NCBI GenBank assembly: GCA_036346255.1
Contig: CM070639.1
Coordinates: 31,836,165-31,900,164, forward strand
Length of the DNA: 64,000 bases
Direction of reading: 5' to 3'
DNA from: Ampelocalamus luodianensis
Taxonomy: Eukaryota > Streptophyta > Magnoliopsida > Poales > Poaceae
Below, piece after piece: positions 46,073 to 59,500 of the stretch. A program made the position numbers and the translations under genes. Below the pieces are notes generated by a model. That model worked only from the letters and a program-made list of their open reading frames with translations, made no database searches and was not told the DNA's origin. Position 1 is the first letter of the stretch, and each line of letters begins with the position of its first letter.

Positions 46073-49000
46073 TGTGAGGACCCGGTTTATTAGGCTTGTC
46101 TTGTTTAACCATCCACTTGGTCCCTAGCAAGACAAATCAAATGAACCAAGCCTCGAGATATGTATACTTCCTAAATCAAGATATACACCCCGCTACAAAA
46201 TCATGCATCAATTCCATTCATACACCTAGAGCCAAGCAAAAGCAACAACTTAAAGACATAGATAATATAAAGAGAGTTATTACAAAGAGAGGCCGACCGG
46301 CCAAAATTCATAAAGATAAGTAAATACACAATGAAGCAAAATGGCCATAAGATGGCGATAAACAAAAGCCAATCGGTGTGCCTTTACCCACAAGGCAACC
46401 AACCAGGACCGCTAAGCTAATCGTCCCACACAGCGCAATAACACTGACTCACAAAAGTGAGGCCCTTGGGGCTCACCTTCTTCCTCTGCAACAATTAATA
46501 TTAAGCAGCGGATGAGTACAAAACTTGTTTTTGTACTGCAAGACTGACGTGTGAGATAATGTAACTATAATTAACTACATGCAAGCTTTATTTAAGTGGA
46601 TGAGGCTTTGGACTTATTTTCAGAGATAAAGCAAGTTTTCATTTACAATAAGGTAATAGATTCAAAGCAAGTTTGCAATTAACTTTTATTGCTCAAATAA
46701 AGAGAGACAATAATAACATAGGTAGAGACAACACCAACCTAGAAGTGACTAACCCATAGTCACCACAACAATAGCATGAAGTACCCCTTCATACCACCCA
46801 TGTCAAGTTTAAGTTTTTAAAAGGTTGTAGTCTAGTTCTTGTGGGAAATAACCAAGCGTGTCCATAACCTAGGACGAGGCTATTCGAATAGTTTTAACCT
46901 GCGAGGGTGTACCAATGTACCACACGATGGACCGCCTTTCCACCACCACGGTTAGCACACTTCCTTTGGTATGCGGCATGGCTAAGTCTAACAAGACGCT
47001 TTCCAATGGACGATGCTAATTAAGAGCAGAACCCACGGAGAAAGACACATTAGACAGCCTAACCGGTCTGCTAATGCTCCCCTCCAAAACACACACACAC
47101 AAGAACACACCCACCGACCAGCTCATAATTAACACCTCCCAAAGTACTGAGTCAAGAGAGGTTCCATATCCCCCTCGTGTGGTTAGCACGCAATAATTGC
47201 TTGGATCAATGGCACAAGTAACTCGGTCCTTAGGGACTTAGGCACCATTCCAGTCACACCCAACAGATCACCCAACATACCATTGTGCCCAAGCCAAGAT
47301 ATAATTTTTGTTTTCAGTTTTTGATTTGCAAAATGGTAAAACACAAGGGTTGGACATAATGGAATAATATAAGTATTTGTGTGATCAGGATCACCGACTA
47401 AGTCGATGATCGCCCAATACTACCGATACTAGGCATGGCTAAGCAATATTTATTCGGAATCTACTAAGTGACAAGAGCTCATCCAACGAACTCTAATCAC
47501 AGCAAATAACCTAGGCTTAGGTAGTAGAGGATATTGATTTACCTACAGATTATGCAACTAGGGATTAACTAATCAATTTAACACCCAAATAGCAATGCAT
47601 ACATAAAGTTTAAACAAAGTATTAGACTTTAAAAGTAATGGGATTGAATGGGAAATGATCAAGCTGCTTGCACCTTGCTTGTGTTGCTCAACTTGTTGCG
47701 GAGGGTCGTTCTCGGGGTTACCGCAAATATCGAATCCTAAGCGAAAGAGCGAAAACAACCAATAAGACGAGCAACACTTAAACAAAGAGCAAGCAAAAAT
47801 TATCCAAATGCGATTTAAATTTATACACAAGGTAGAATACGGATATACCTAGACATAGGAACTGGAAAAACCTAATTTGGATTTGTGGTGCAAAAGATAT
47901 TCCCTAAAAACCTATTTTCGGCCATAATTAGCACTGTAGCAAAAATATTTTCTAGGAAGATCTTGAAGCTGAAATTTTTATGGTAGCTACCTACTGGTTT
48001 AGTGGTAACCCATATAAAATTTCAGGTCATTTGAAGTTATAAAGAATTAGTTATGATTTTTCTAAGTTCTAAAACTAGGACGTCATTTATATCAGTAGCA
48101 AAGACCACTAGCAAACTGGTCCTTCACTAAAGTTCATCCCCAAAGGAAATTAACAAAATTTAGTTCGCTATTTGGACTTACAGAGAACAAGTTATGGATT
48201 TTCTAAGTTTTATAGCATTTTTAGAATATTTACTTAGAGGTCTGAAAAGGCTAAAATCGATTCACAACATTCTGTTTCTTAACAGGCCTAGAAACATTTC
48301 TATATTAATCTCTAGCTTAAAGGAAAATTAATACTACTAAATTCACCCAAAAGGATTTATAATGAAAAGATATGAATTTCTAAAGTTTTAACAACATTTT
48401 TCAAGAGAAAGATAAAGCTCACCGAGGAATTTTATATCCTCAACCGAAAAGAAAAGCGTGGCTCAAAGTGGGCGATTGAAAAGATCCGACGGCCCACGCG
48501 CACGGCCGATTCAACATGCGCACGCGCGCGCACCGTTGGATTTGATTCCAACGATCCAGATCATTGCGACCTTGGACACCCAATTGCTCGCACAACCGGA
48601 CCGTTGATCAAGCGATGAAGGGTCGATGAGAGGAGCCTTGGACGACCCAATTGCTCCCACGATCCCGGCCACAGATCCAATATCGAACGGCTGAGGTTGA
48701 TTGGGCCGTTTATGATTTGAACAGGGCTACTGACAATAGGGGCCCACTGGTCAGCGACTCAAGTCACATGACGGGTTCAAACGCACGCGCACAGGGAGGG
48801 GTTTGAAAATGGCGGGCCCACAGGTCAGTGACCGTGGGCCACGCACACGTGGTTTAGCGCACGGGGGGATTAAAATGTGCGGGCCCACCTGTAAGCGACG
48901 AGGAGGTGGGTTTAAGAAGCTAATGATTACTAACCCATGATTAACAATGATTATCATTAATGAACGCCATTACTGTGTCCGAACGATATTACGGCACTGC

Positions 49001-50789
49001 CGTTTTCGTCCGACAACAAAACCGAGGGCACCCTCCGGCTTGTCGCCGGCGACCCAACGCACGCGGTGGAAACTAAGTGCCAAAATGGAACCGCAATAGC
49101 ATAACGCACACACGGGACCATCCACACCGTCGGTGGTGGCGAGCAGCGGTGAGTCGGCGGTGAGCGCCGGTGACCAAGCGGCGAAATGCGGCGCTCAAAG
49201 CTCCGCCTTGATCCGTAGCGGATGCCACACTTCTAGGGACTACTAGAAGGCTACCGAGGTGCGGAGGTGCCGAGGAGGTCGGAGCGACTCGGCGACGAAG
49301 AGGCGCCAGACGAAGAAGAAAAAGTGGAGATGACGGCCGAGCAAAATGGGGAGACCGGGTCATCACAACACCTTCATAATAGCTCGGAGATGCCACATGA
49401 GCAAGGAATTAGAAAAAGCTCCTTACCGGAGAGGAGGAAGAAGGGGTGATTCGGTTTGTGTACAATTCCCAAATTGAGCTGCTCTGTGAAAGCAAACTAC
49501 AATTAAGTTAGGGTTTTGTTCCGGAGGTGAGAGGCACAAACCAAACAAAAGAGAGGAAGAAAGCGCCACTAGAGCACGGTTGCACCGAGGAGCTCCCAGC
49601 TCAACAATGGCGGTCTAGGTGCTTTTGGTGTTTTGAGCTCACAAAGCACCAAGGATGCTCGGCAAGACCACTGGGTTTTGAAAGGGAACCGAGGGGAGCC
49701 AGGGAGCTACTTATAGCTCAAGGAGCTCAAGCTAGGGTTAAGCCCAAGCTCTCGGGTGGACTGGGTTCATGCCCCTGCCATGGGCATCGTGAGTGACGGG
49801 AGCAGGTAGGAGACGACTTTGGGGAGGAGGAGCCGGTGTGCATTTAATGCATGGCAGCATTTAGCCGTTTAAAGGGCTCAAGGAGGTGACAAGTCACCTC
49901 CTCTCTCTGCCATGGCGCACAGGCGGGCATGCGCTCGGTGGGAGGAGGAAGATGACCAGCGACGCGAGCGGGCCACCGATCGTGCACAAAGCGACTCGAG
50001 TCCAAAGTGTTTTAGTGGGTTGAGCCCAACCTCATTAGATGCTCGCCGCCGGATGAGATTTGAACGGCCACGATGCGATCGCTAACTGTAAAGACTGAAG
50101 TGAACCAGTGCGGTCGTGGCCGTTGGATCGAATCCAACGGTGAGAATCACATGGCAGCGGAGTTGTCCGAATGCCTACACGAATGAGAGCCGTCCGATGG
50201 AGATCTAACGGTGATGACGCGCGCGCCGCTCGACCGCGCGCGGTGCGATTAGTTGGCTCGGTCGAGTCAAGTGACTCGAGCGAGCCCGACTCGAGTCCAA
50301 TGAAGCAGTACAACCCGATTAAGGTTTGATTTTTAAACACGGAACTTTGGGGATTTAATTGAGGCATCAAATCAACTCCAAAATTTATGAAATTTTAACT
50401 GGAGCTTCCTGACTTAAGGATTAACCTTCCTAAAATTTCTAGAGGTTTTGGTGCACTGGGATTTTCTCAAAAATTTCCAGAAGGTTAAGACAGAGGTTTG
50501 ACCAAGGTTTGACTTGCCTCTAAAATATTTCAATTAATTTCAAAATTATGAAATAATTCAGAGGTGTTACTAAGCCACCCTAGAACCAGGAAAATTATTT
50601 CAAGGGTTTGACAAAAGATTTGACCAAGGAGGTTGTTGACTTGATAAATGAGGCCTTTGATTTTTAATTTTCCAAAATTCTTTTACAAGAATTTCAGAAA
50701 AGTTTCAAAAGTAAAAGGATGAAGGAAAAGTTTTAATTTACCCTCAATTTCTTACATTTGAAACACAAGCCAAAATGGGGATGTTACAG
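46073..50789 (-). mobile_element. E7: solo LTR, 4717 bp, TSD GCGCG
   Basis: TGTGAGGACCC ... GGGATGTTACA, nearly the same length and sequence as the shared LTR at 56529-61241 (4713 bp). It is flanked by GCGCG at 46068-46072 and 50790-50794. Removing it restores the E6 LTR reading. No internal region is present. A minus-strand CTATAAG motif at about 49711 may be the TATA element. A minus-strand frame of 107 codons (49396-49073) begins MASPSYYEGVVMT and has a counterpart in the shared LTR. Confidence 0.93.
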
Positions 50790-51363
50790 CGCGCGCCCGA
50801 TCGATCGCGCCGCAAGTGCGATTAGTTGACTCGGCCAAGTCGGTTGGCTCGAGCCAGTCGACTCGAGTCCAATGAGCAGTGCAAACCCATTAGGTTTTGA
50901 TTTTTGAACTGAAACTTTGAGGATTTAATTGAGGCATCAAATCAACTCCAAACTTTATGAAATTTTAACTGGAGCTTGCTTACCTTGGGGTTAACCTTCC
51001 ATAAAATTTCCAGAGGGTTTTGTGCAGTGAAATTTTCTCAAGAAATTCCAGAAGGTTAAAACAGAGGTTGACCAAGGTTTGACTTGCCTCTAAAATATTT
51101 CAAATAATTTCCCAAAATTATGAAATAATTCAGAGGTGTTACCAAGCAACCCTAGAACCAGGGAAAATTATTTCCAAGGGTTTGACAAAATATTTGACCA
51201 AGGAGGTTGTTGACTTGATAATTGAGGCTTTTGATTTTGAATTCCCCAAAATTCCTTTACAAGAATTTCAGAAAAGTTTCAAGAGTAAAAGGATGAAGGA
51301 AAAGTTTTAATTTACCCTCAATTTCTTACATTTGAAACACAAGCCAAAATTTGGGATGTTACA
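50790..51363 (-). mobile_element. E6 3' LTR, right part (U3 end)
   Basis: Begins with the second GCGCG copy, then matches the last 570 bp of the E7 LTR closely (ATTGAGGCATCAAATCAACT and so on), giving an apparent tandem copy that is really the interrupted LTR end. Ends GGGATGTTACA at the purine tract. Confidence 0.92.
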
Positions 51364-51378
51364 AACCTCCCCCCCTTA
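51364..51378 (-). other. E6 polypurine tract
   Basis: Minus strand TAAGGGGGGGAGGTT directly at the LTR edge. Confidence 0.88.
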
Positions 51379-51403
51379 CAAAAATCTCGTCCCGAGATTT
51401 GGT

Positions 51404-52870
51404 TCACTCGGAAAAGAAAGAGGGGTAGTCTGCACGAAGACGATCTTCTCGCTCCCAAGTAGCCTCATCCTCAGAATGGTTTGACCACTGAACTTTGAGG
51501 AACTTGATGGTCTTGTTCCTCGTTCTTCGCTCAGCCTCTTCGAGGATGCGAACAGGGTGCTCGCGATAGGTCAAATCTTCCTGAACATCAAGAGTTTCCA
51601 ACGGAGTTTCCTCGGTTGGAACACGGAGGCACTTCTTTAGCTGGGACACATGGAACACATCATGTACCCCCGCAAGTGCAGCAGGCAACTCCAACTTGTA
51701 GGCAACGGCTCCCTTCTTCTCGATAACACGGTATGGACCGACATATCGAGGAGCCAATTTGCCCTTGACACCAAAACGCTGGTGACCCTTCAGAGGAGAA
51801 ACCTTGAGATAAACGAAGTCATTGGGCTCAAAGCTCAACTCACGACGACGGCGATCCGCATAGCTCTTTTGCTCGGATTGAGTGTGCGTAGCGATCACGA
51901 ATGAGTGGACTTGACCCTCGGCCTCATTAATCGAGTCGGGCCAAAGAAAGGTCTTTCACGGTCTCGCACCAGTTCAACGAGGTTCTACACTTTTTCCCGT
52001 ATAAGGCCTCAAATGGTGCCATGCCGAGACCGGCTTGAAACCGTTGTTATAAGAAAACTCGGCGAATGGCAAGCACTTCTCCCAATGCTTCCCATAGGAA
52101 AGGACACAAGCTCGCAAAGATGTCCTCCAAAACTTGGTTGACCTCTCGGCCCGACCATCTGTTTGGGGGTGATATGTCAGGTCGAAGAAAGACGAGTTCC
52201 CATAGCTTCTTGCAAGCTATGCGGAATGGGAAGTGAAGATGGAACCACGATCGAAATGATCGTCTTCGCACCATGCAAGCTCACGATCTGGCGATATAGA
52301 GCTCCGCAAGGTGACCGTGCGCATCTTGGTCTTGATCGAAGAAAGTGTGCCACTTTTGTCAACCGGTCAATGATGACCCAAATGGCATCATTGCCCTCGG
52401 TGACTGGGTAGGCGGTGATAAAATCCATCCCGACCGAATCCCACTTCCACCCGAATGGGCAAGGGTCAATAATCAATCGGTGGCGATGTTCGGCCTTGAC
52501 ACGACGCACACACGTCGCATTCGACAACGAACCTTGCGACTTCCCTCTTCATTCGGTCCACCAAAATCTGGCGCGAGATCATGATACATCTTTGTGGCCC
52601 CGGATGAATGGATAGGGAGAATCGTGGGCTTCGCGGAGGATCAAATTCCGCAACTCCATGTCCTTTGGAACCACGAGGCGCCGCCCGAACCTCAAGACAC
52701 CAAGCTCATCTACGGAGAAGCACTTGGCTATTCCGTTCTTGACATTTTCCTTGATGCGGTTTACCCCAACATCCGATCACTGAAGCGCACTGATCCGATC
52801 CACCAAGGTTGGTCTGTACAACCAAGGCGGCGAGGAACCATGCTCAACCAAACCCTGTGTTGAGACGCTG
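51404..52870 (-). pseudogene. E6 integrase with chromodomain
   Basis: An open 164-codon C-terminal frame (51898-51404) shows 'SYADRRRRELSFEPNDFVYL', the GPY/F module 'KLAPRYVGPYRVIEKKGAVA', 'AGVHDVFHVSQLKKCL' and a chromodomain 'FLKVQWSNHSEDEATWE', ending ...PSFFSE-stop. Upstream the core is in shifted frames: 'CVRRVKAEH', 'DSVGMDFITAYPV', 'DAIWVIIDRLTKVAHFL' and 'QIVSLHG' (52527-52177). The second Asp and the Glu regions are split by indels. The tail is intact; the core is not. Confidence 0.9.
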
Positions 52871-54789
52871 AAACTCCTCTAGAAGAGGGGGCCGATGCTC
52901 TGAAGCAACAATGCATTGCAATGCGCTGCGACTAAGCGCATCCGCAACGACATTGGCCTTGCCGGATGGTAGTGAATACCCATGTCATAGTCCTTGATCA
53001 ACTCCAACCATCTCCTTTGCACGAGGTTCAGATCTGGTTGGGTGAACAAATACTTTAAGCTTTTGTGATCCGAATACACTTCACAACGACACGATTAGGT
53101 AATGTCGCCAAATCTTAAGTGCATGGATCACGCCGCCAACTCCAAGTCATGGGTAGGATAGTTGAGTTCATGAGGTCTCAATTGCCTTGATGCATAGGCC
53201 ACTACCTTGCCTTCTTGCATAAGGACACAACCGAGGCCTCGGCGAGAAGCGCCACAAAAGATATCAAGCTTCGGACCGACATCGGGAGAACAAGAACGGA
53301 GCGGTGGTCAATCGCTTCTTAAGCGCTTGGAAACTTTCCTCGCAATCAGCGGACCACGAGAACCTCTTGTCCTTCTTGAGCAACTCCGTCATCGGCCGCT
53401 ATCTTGGAGAAGTTCTCGATAAAGCGGCGATAATATCCCGCTAAACCAAGAAAACTTGAACCGGTGACCAAGTGGGTCGACTCGAGAAAGCACATCGATC
53501 TTGCTAGGATCCACGGCTACGCCTCCGCGAAAGAATATGGCCTAAGAAGGCTACTTCCTTCAACGTAACGCACACTTGCTGAACTTCGCATACGCTCGGT
53601 GCTCACGAAGCTTGCCCAACACAAGCCTCAAATGCTCGGTGTGTTCTTCATCGCTCTTGGAGTAGATAAGGATATCATCGATGAAGACCACAACGAACCT
53701 ATCCAAATACTCCATGAACACCGAATTCATGAGGTTCATGAACAAGGTGGAGCATTGGTTAAGCCGAATGACATGACGGTATACTCGCAAGCCATAACGA
53801 GTAGAAAAAGTCGTCTTCGAATATCCTCGAGTCGAATCCGAACTCGATGATATCCCACTCGAATCAATCTTGGAGAAAACGCGAGCTCCGTTAATTGATC
53901 GAAGAGGTCATCGATACGGGCAAAGGGTACTTGTTCTTTACCGTTACTTCATTAAGTGGACGGTAATCAACGACATGCGCAGCTGTCTTGTCCTTTTTGG
54001 GACAAAGATTGCCGAGCATCCCCAAGGAGATGAGCTAGGCGGATGAAACCCTTCTCTTGAAGCTCACCTAGTTGCTTCTTCAACTCCACCAACTCAATCT
54101 GGGTCCATTCGGTAAGGCCTCTTTGAAATCGGGCGATGCAGGAACCAACTCAATGACAAACTCGAGGTCTCGAACTGGTGGCATCCCTGGAAGGTCGTCG
54201 GGGAAGACATCAACAAAGTCACATACCACTGGGACTTCACTAATATCTAGAGCTGGCTTCGCTTCGAGCGCGAAGAGATGCGGATCCCGCAGCTTCGGCG
54301 AAAAGCGAACCTGCTCGCCGGAAGGACTGGTGAGGTAGACGAGCCTCCTAGCGCAATCAATTTGTCCCATGTGCTGAGACAACCAATCCATGCCTAGGAT
54401 TACATCTAAGCTCGCCGATCGAAGGAGGATAAGGTTTGCCAAGAATCCTACCCCTTCTATCTCATCAGGACATCCTACACTCGATTCACTCTCAACTCCG
54501 AACCAGGAGAGCGAATGAGCAGCTGGGACCAACAATGGAGTAAAAGAAGACCTCCCACAAGAGAAAAGACTCATAAAGAAATGAATGAGATGCGCTGAAT
54601 CAAACAAAAGCTGAGAGGAGGAAAGAGTTAACAGAAAGGGTACCCAACACGACGTCGGGTGCCTCTCGTGCCTCCTCCGCGGAGATGAGGTTGACGCGAC
54701 CACTACCCACGCCTTGGGTAGCGGGACAACCTTTCGATCTGGAAGAACCACCTCCCGCCCGCGTCCTCCATTAGGACGAGGCCGCTCCG
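52871..54789 (-). pseudogene. pol: E6 protease, reverse transcriptase and RNase H, frameshifted
   Basis: Protease: 'LLFDSAHLIHFF' (about 54590) where DSGA is expected, then 'VILGMDWLSQHMGQIDC' (about 54390). Linker: 'VCDFVDVFPDDLPGMPPVRDLEFVIELV' (54230-54150). RT: fingers and palm recognisable in DNA; 'VFMEYLDRFVVVFIDDILIYSK' with FIDD (about 53720-53660). RNase H: 'CEESFQ', 'DIF.GASRRGLGCVLMQ' and 'PHELNYPTHDLEL' readable in changing frames (53400-53120), then 'YSDHKSLKYLFTQPDLNL' (53079 onward). Most blocks are joined only after single-base shifts. Confidence 0.87.
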
Positions 54790-55758
54790 ATCTGTTAGGG
54801 CAACTATTGGCATAATGCCCCTTCGGTTGCGAAAAGCAAGTGACCCGGCGGCCGGATTGCGGGGCCACTCGCTGGTTCGCAGCGCGTGGATCGGGCACGG
54901 CTGCGGAGGGCGAGGAACCGTGCCGCGCCTCGGTGGTAGGGAAGCCACGAAGCGGGCCTGGAGTAGGCCCGACACGAGGACGAGAGAGGCCGGCATGCGG
55001 ATCGTGGGCCTCCCACTTGCGCTGCGGGACTCGCCACGCCTTGGCCTTGTGCTCAGCAACAATGGCCTTGTCCACCAAGGTCCGGAAGTCCGCAAAGTCC
55101 ACAATGGAGAGCCTGTCTTGCGGCTCCTCGCACAAACCCTCCATGAACTTCTCTCGCTTGGCCTCATCGGTGGCCACCTCGGATGGAGCATAACGAGCCA
55201 AGTGGTTGAACTCGCATGCAGTACTCCATCGCGACTTACGCCCTTGCTTGAGCGCGAAACTCCTTCTTCTTCACTTCATCAAGCCGGCGGGGATGTGAGC
55301 TCGACGGAACGCCGTCCGGAACTCATCCCAAGAGACAGTGTGGCCGGCGGGCTGCATGGCCAAGAAGTTCTCCCACCAGGAGAGTGCTGCCCCCTGAAGC
55401 TGATGGGAGGCAAAGAGTGCCCTGTCCTGGTCCAGGCACTGAGCAACGTCGAGCTTACGCTCAACCTGACGCAGCCAGTCATCTGCGTCCAATGGGTCCT
55501 CAGACCTGGAGAACGTGGGGGGCTGAGTGCGAAGAAACTCAGCCAAACCCCCACGAGACTGATGTCCACCCCCTTGCCCGGATCCTGAGGCACCGGAAAG
55601 GGCGGAGGTGTTGCGCGCGATAACATCCAGCAGGACCCTCCTGTCCTCTGAGCGGTTGCGCTCGATGCCGAGAAGGACCTCACCATGGTCGGAGGAGGCG
55701 GAAGCTCCTCATCTAAACCAAGTGCACGACCACGGCCGCTACGAGTACCTCCAGCCAT
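54790..55758 (-). pseudogene. gag: E6 gag, two frames
   Basis: The start at 55758 gives MAGGTRSGRGRALGLDEELP. The conserved core 'MAEFLRTQPPTFSRSEDPLDADDWLRQVERKL', 'QGAALSWWENFLA' and 'FRTAFRRAHIPAGLMK' runs in another frame at 55546-55271. A third frame (55201 down) gives 'YAPSEVATDEAKREKFMEGL', 'DRLSIVDFADFRTLVDKAI' and a zinc knuckle 'CFSQPKGHYANSC' in which an indel has removed the second Cys. Two frame shifts at least; otherwise full length. Confidence 0.9.
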
Positions 55759-56512
55759 CCTGCTTTAAGAAACTTAGGTTAGAAACCAAAGCACTAACAT
55801 TAGAAGTTGATGAAAGCGAAAAGCTAACGATTAGGGGAATGAGACATCACCCTAACCGAAAGCCAAAAGCAGCAAGTAAACAAACTTTAAATGCTTCCAA
55901 AAAGGCTCCAAAACCGCAAGGGAAACATCAAACCAAATCTCAACTTCTCAATGCCATCCACCCGTATTGAATGAACGAGTAATAGTGTGAGAAGATAAAA
56001 ATTTCAGCACACTACAACCAGCCTAACGCTACTCAAGAACAAGGTTAAGGCGATAAAAATAACGTTAAATACTTAGCTAACTAGTATCACATCTTACCCT
56101 TTTATTCCCACAGGTTTTACTTGGTTAATTTCTTATTTTCTACCCTGGTTAGAACCTTTGAGCCTGCTGTCCGGAAATTGAATGATCGCTGTCCAGATTT
56201 CGCATCCAAGCCTCCTAATTGAAATCTTCAACTTCGGAAGCTTCAAAACCTTGTAGAGGGCGGCTAACATTTCAATTTGCCAAGCTCATTGGTCCCAAAA
56301 CCCAATTAATCGATAATGACTATCTTTTGAGAGAAAGAGAGGAAAACAACTTTTAAAACTCAAATTAGAGCAAGATGAGATAGAAAGCTAAGATAGGTAA
56401 GGAATAAAATCTGAGAACTTACTTAAGCTTTCATAAATCATTTGATACTTTGAAATTAAGTTTTCCAAAATATCCTAAAGACGATCAAGCTTGGGTTACT
56501 ACGGTCGGAATG
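55759..56512 (-). mobile_element. E6 untranslated leader
   Basis: About 750 bp, AT-rich, between primer site and gag. The part nearest the primer site matches E1 positions 1-205. No gene is recognised. Confidence 0.75.
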
Positions 56513-56524
56513 GCTCTGATACCA
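56513..56524 (-). other. E6 primer binding site (tRNA-iMet type)
   Basis: A perfect TGGTATCAGAGC on the minus strand, four bases from the LTR edge at 56529. Confidence 0.92.
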
Positions 56525-56528
56525 ACTT

Positions 56529-59500
56529 TGTGAGGACCCCGGTTTATTCGGCTTGTACTGTTTAACCATCCACTTGGTCCTAACAGTACAAATCAAATAA
56601 ACCAAGCCTCGAGATATGTATACTTCCTAAATGCAAGATACACACCCCGCTACAAAATCATGCATCAATTCCATTCATACACATAGAGCCGAAGCAAAAG
56701 CAACAACTGAAAGACATAGATAATATAAAGAGAGTTATTACAAAAGAGAGGCCGACCGGCCAAAATTCATAAAGATAAGTAAATACACAGCGGAAGCAAA
56801 ATGGCCATAAGATGGCGATAAACAAAAGCCAATCGGTGTGCCTTTACCCACAAGGCAACCAACCGGACCGCCAAGCTAATCGTCCCACACAGCGCCGCAA
56901 CACAGCTCACAAAAGTGAGGCCCTTGGGGCTCACCTTCTTCCTCTGCAACAATTAATATTAAGCAAAGCAGATGAGTACAAAACTTGTTTTTGTACTCGC
57001 AAGACTGACGTGTGAGATAACAGAACTATAATTAACTACATGCAAGCTTTATTTAAGTGGATGAGGCTTTGGACTTATTTTCAAAGATAAAGCAAGTTTT
57101 CATTTACAATAAGGTAATAGATTCAAAGCAAGTTTGCAATTAAGTTTTATTGCTCAAATAAAAGAGAGACAATAATAACATAGGTAGAGACAACACCAAC
57201 CTAGAAGTGACTAACCCATAGTCACCACAACAATAGCATGAAGTACCCTTCATACCACCCATGTCAAGTTTAAGTTTTAAAAGGTTGTAGTCTAGTTCTT
57301 GTGGAAATAACCAAGCGTGTCCATAACCTAGGACGAGGCTATTCGAATAGTTTTAACCTGCAGGGTGTACCAATGTACCCACACGATGGACCGCCTTTCC
57401 ACCGACCACGGTTAGCACACTTCCTTTGGTATGCGTGCATGGCTAAGTCTAACAAGACGCTTTCCAATGGACGATGCTAATTAAGAGCCGCAACCCACGG
57501 GAGAAAGACACATTAAACAGCCTAACCGGTCCGCTAATGCTCCCCTCCAAAACACACACACACAGAACACACCCACCGACCAGCTCATAATTAACACCTC
57601 CCAAAGTACTTGAGTCAAGAGAGGTTCCATATCCCCTCGTGTGGTTAGCACGCACTAATTGCTTGGATCAATGGCACAAGTAACTCGGTCCTTAGGGACT
57701 TAGGCACCATTCGACCACACCCAACAGATCACCCAACATACCATTGTGCCCAAGCCAAGATATAATTTTTGTTTTCAGTTTTGATTTGCAAAATGGTAAA
57801 ACACAAGGGTTGGACATAATGGAATAATATAAGTATTTGTGTGATCAAGATCACCGACTAAGTCGATGATCGCCCAATACTACCGATACTAGGCATGGCT
57901 AAGCAATATTTATTCGAATCTACTAAGTGACAAGAGCTCATCCAACGAACTCTAATCACAGCAAATAACCTAGGCTTAGGTAGTAGAGGATATTGATTTA
58001 CCTCTGATTATGCAACTAGGGATTAACTAATCAATTTAACACCCAAATAGCAATGCATACATAAAGTTTAAACAAAGTATTAGACTTTAAAAGTAATGGG
58101 ATTGAATGGGAAATGATCAAACCGCTTGCTCGCTTGTCGTTGCTCAATTTGTTGCGGAGGGTCGTTCTCGGGGTTACCGCAAATATCGAATCCTAAGCGA
58201 AAGAGCGAAAACAACCAATAAGACGAGCAACACTTAAATGAAAGAGCAAGCAACAATTATCCAAATGCGTGAAATTTACACACAAGGTAGAATATGGATA
58301 TACCTAGACATAGAAACTGGAAAACCTAATTTGGATTTGTGGTGCAAAGATATTCCCTAAAAACCTATTTTCTACCATAATTAGCACTGTAGCAAAAATA
58401 TTTTCTAGGAAGATCTTGAAGCTGAAATTTTATGGTAGCTACCTACTGGTTTAGTGGTAACCCATATAAAATTTCAGGTCATTTGAAGTTATAAAGAATT
58501 AGTTATGATTTTCTAAGTTCTAAAACTAGGACATCATTTATATCAGTAGCAAAGACCACTAGCAAACTGGTCCTTCACTAAAGTTCATCCCCAAAGGAAA
58601 TTAACAAAATTTAGTTCGCTCTATTTGGACTTACAGAGAACAAGTTATGGATTTTCTAAGTTTTATAGCATTTTTAGAATATTTACTTAGAGGCTGAAAA
58701 AGGCTAAAATCGATTCACAACATTTCTGGTTCTTAACAGGGCCTAGAAACATTTCTATATTAATCTCTAGCTTAAAGGAAAATTAATACTACTAAATTCA
58801 CCCAAAAAGGATTTATAATGAAAAAGATATGAATTTCTAAAGTTTTAACAACATTTTTCAGTAGAAAGATAAAGCTCACCGAGGAATTTTATATCCCTCA
58901 ACCGAAAAGAAAAGGCGTGGCTCAAAGTGGGCCGCTGATTAAAGATCCGATGGCCTACGCGCACGGCCGATTCAACATGCGCACGCGCGCGCACCGTTGG
59001 ATTTGATTCCAACGATCCAGATCATTGCGACCGGACGGTCAATTGCTCGCACAACCGGACCGTTGATCAGCGATGAAGGGTGGGATGGAGGAGCCCCGGA
59101 CGGTCCAATTGCTCTACGATCCCGCCACGATCCAATATCGAGCTACCGAGGTTGATTGGGCGTTTATGATTTGAGCAGGCTCACGACAATAGGGGCCCAC
59201 CGGTGGCGACTCAAGTCACATGCGGGTTCAAACGCGCGCGCATGGAGAGGGGTTTGAAAATGGCGGGCCTGGTCGTGGCGAGTGGGCCACGCACACGTGG
59301 TTTAGCGCGCGGGGATTAAAATGTGCGCCCACCAAGCGCATCGAGGAGGTGGGTTTAAGAAGCTAATGATTACTAACCCATGATTAACAATGATTATCAT
59401 TAATGAACGCCATTATCGTGTCCGAACGATATTACTAAGCGCTGCCGTTTCGTCCGACAACAAAACCGAGGGCACCCTCGGCTTGTCATGGCGACCCAAG

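Noticed and set aside
42452..51363. A single 8.9 kb LTR
   Set aside because: A second LTR start at 46073 and LTR end at 50789 with GCGCG duplications show it to be a 4.2 kb LTR with a solo LTR inside.
54815..55588. 257-codon open frame on the plus strand
   Set aside because: It lies antisense to E6 gag, which has clear Gag motifs and a zinc knuckle on the minus strand. The plus frame has no recognisable domain and reflects high GC content.
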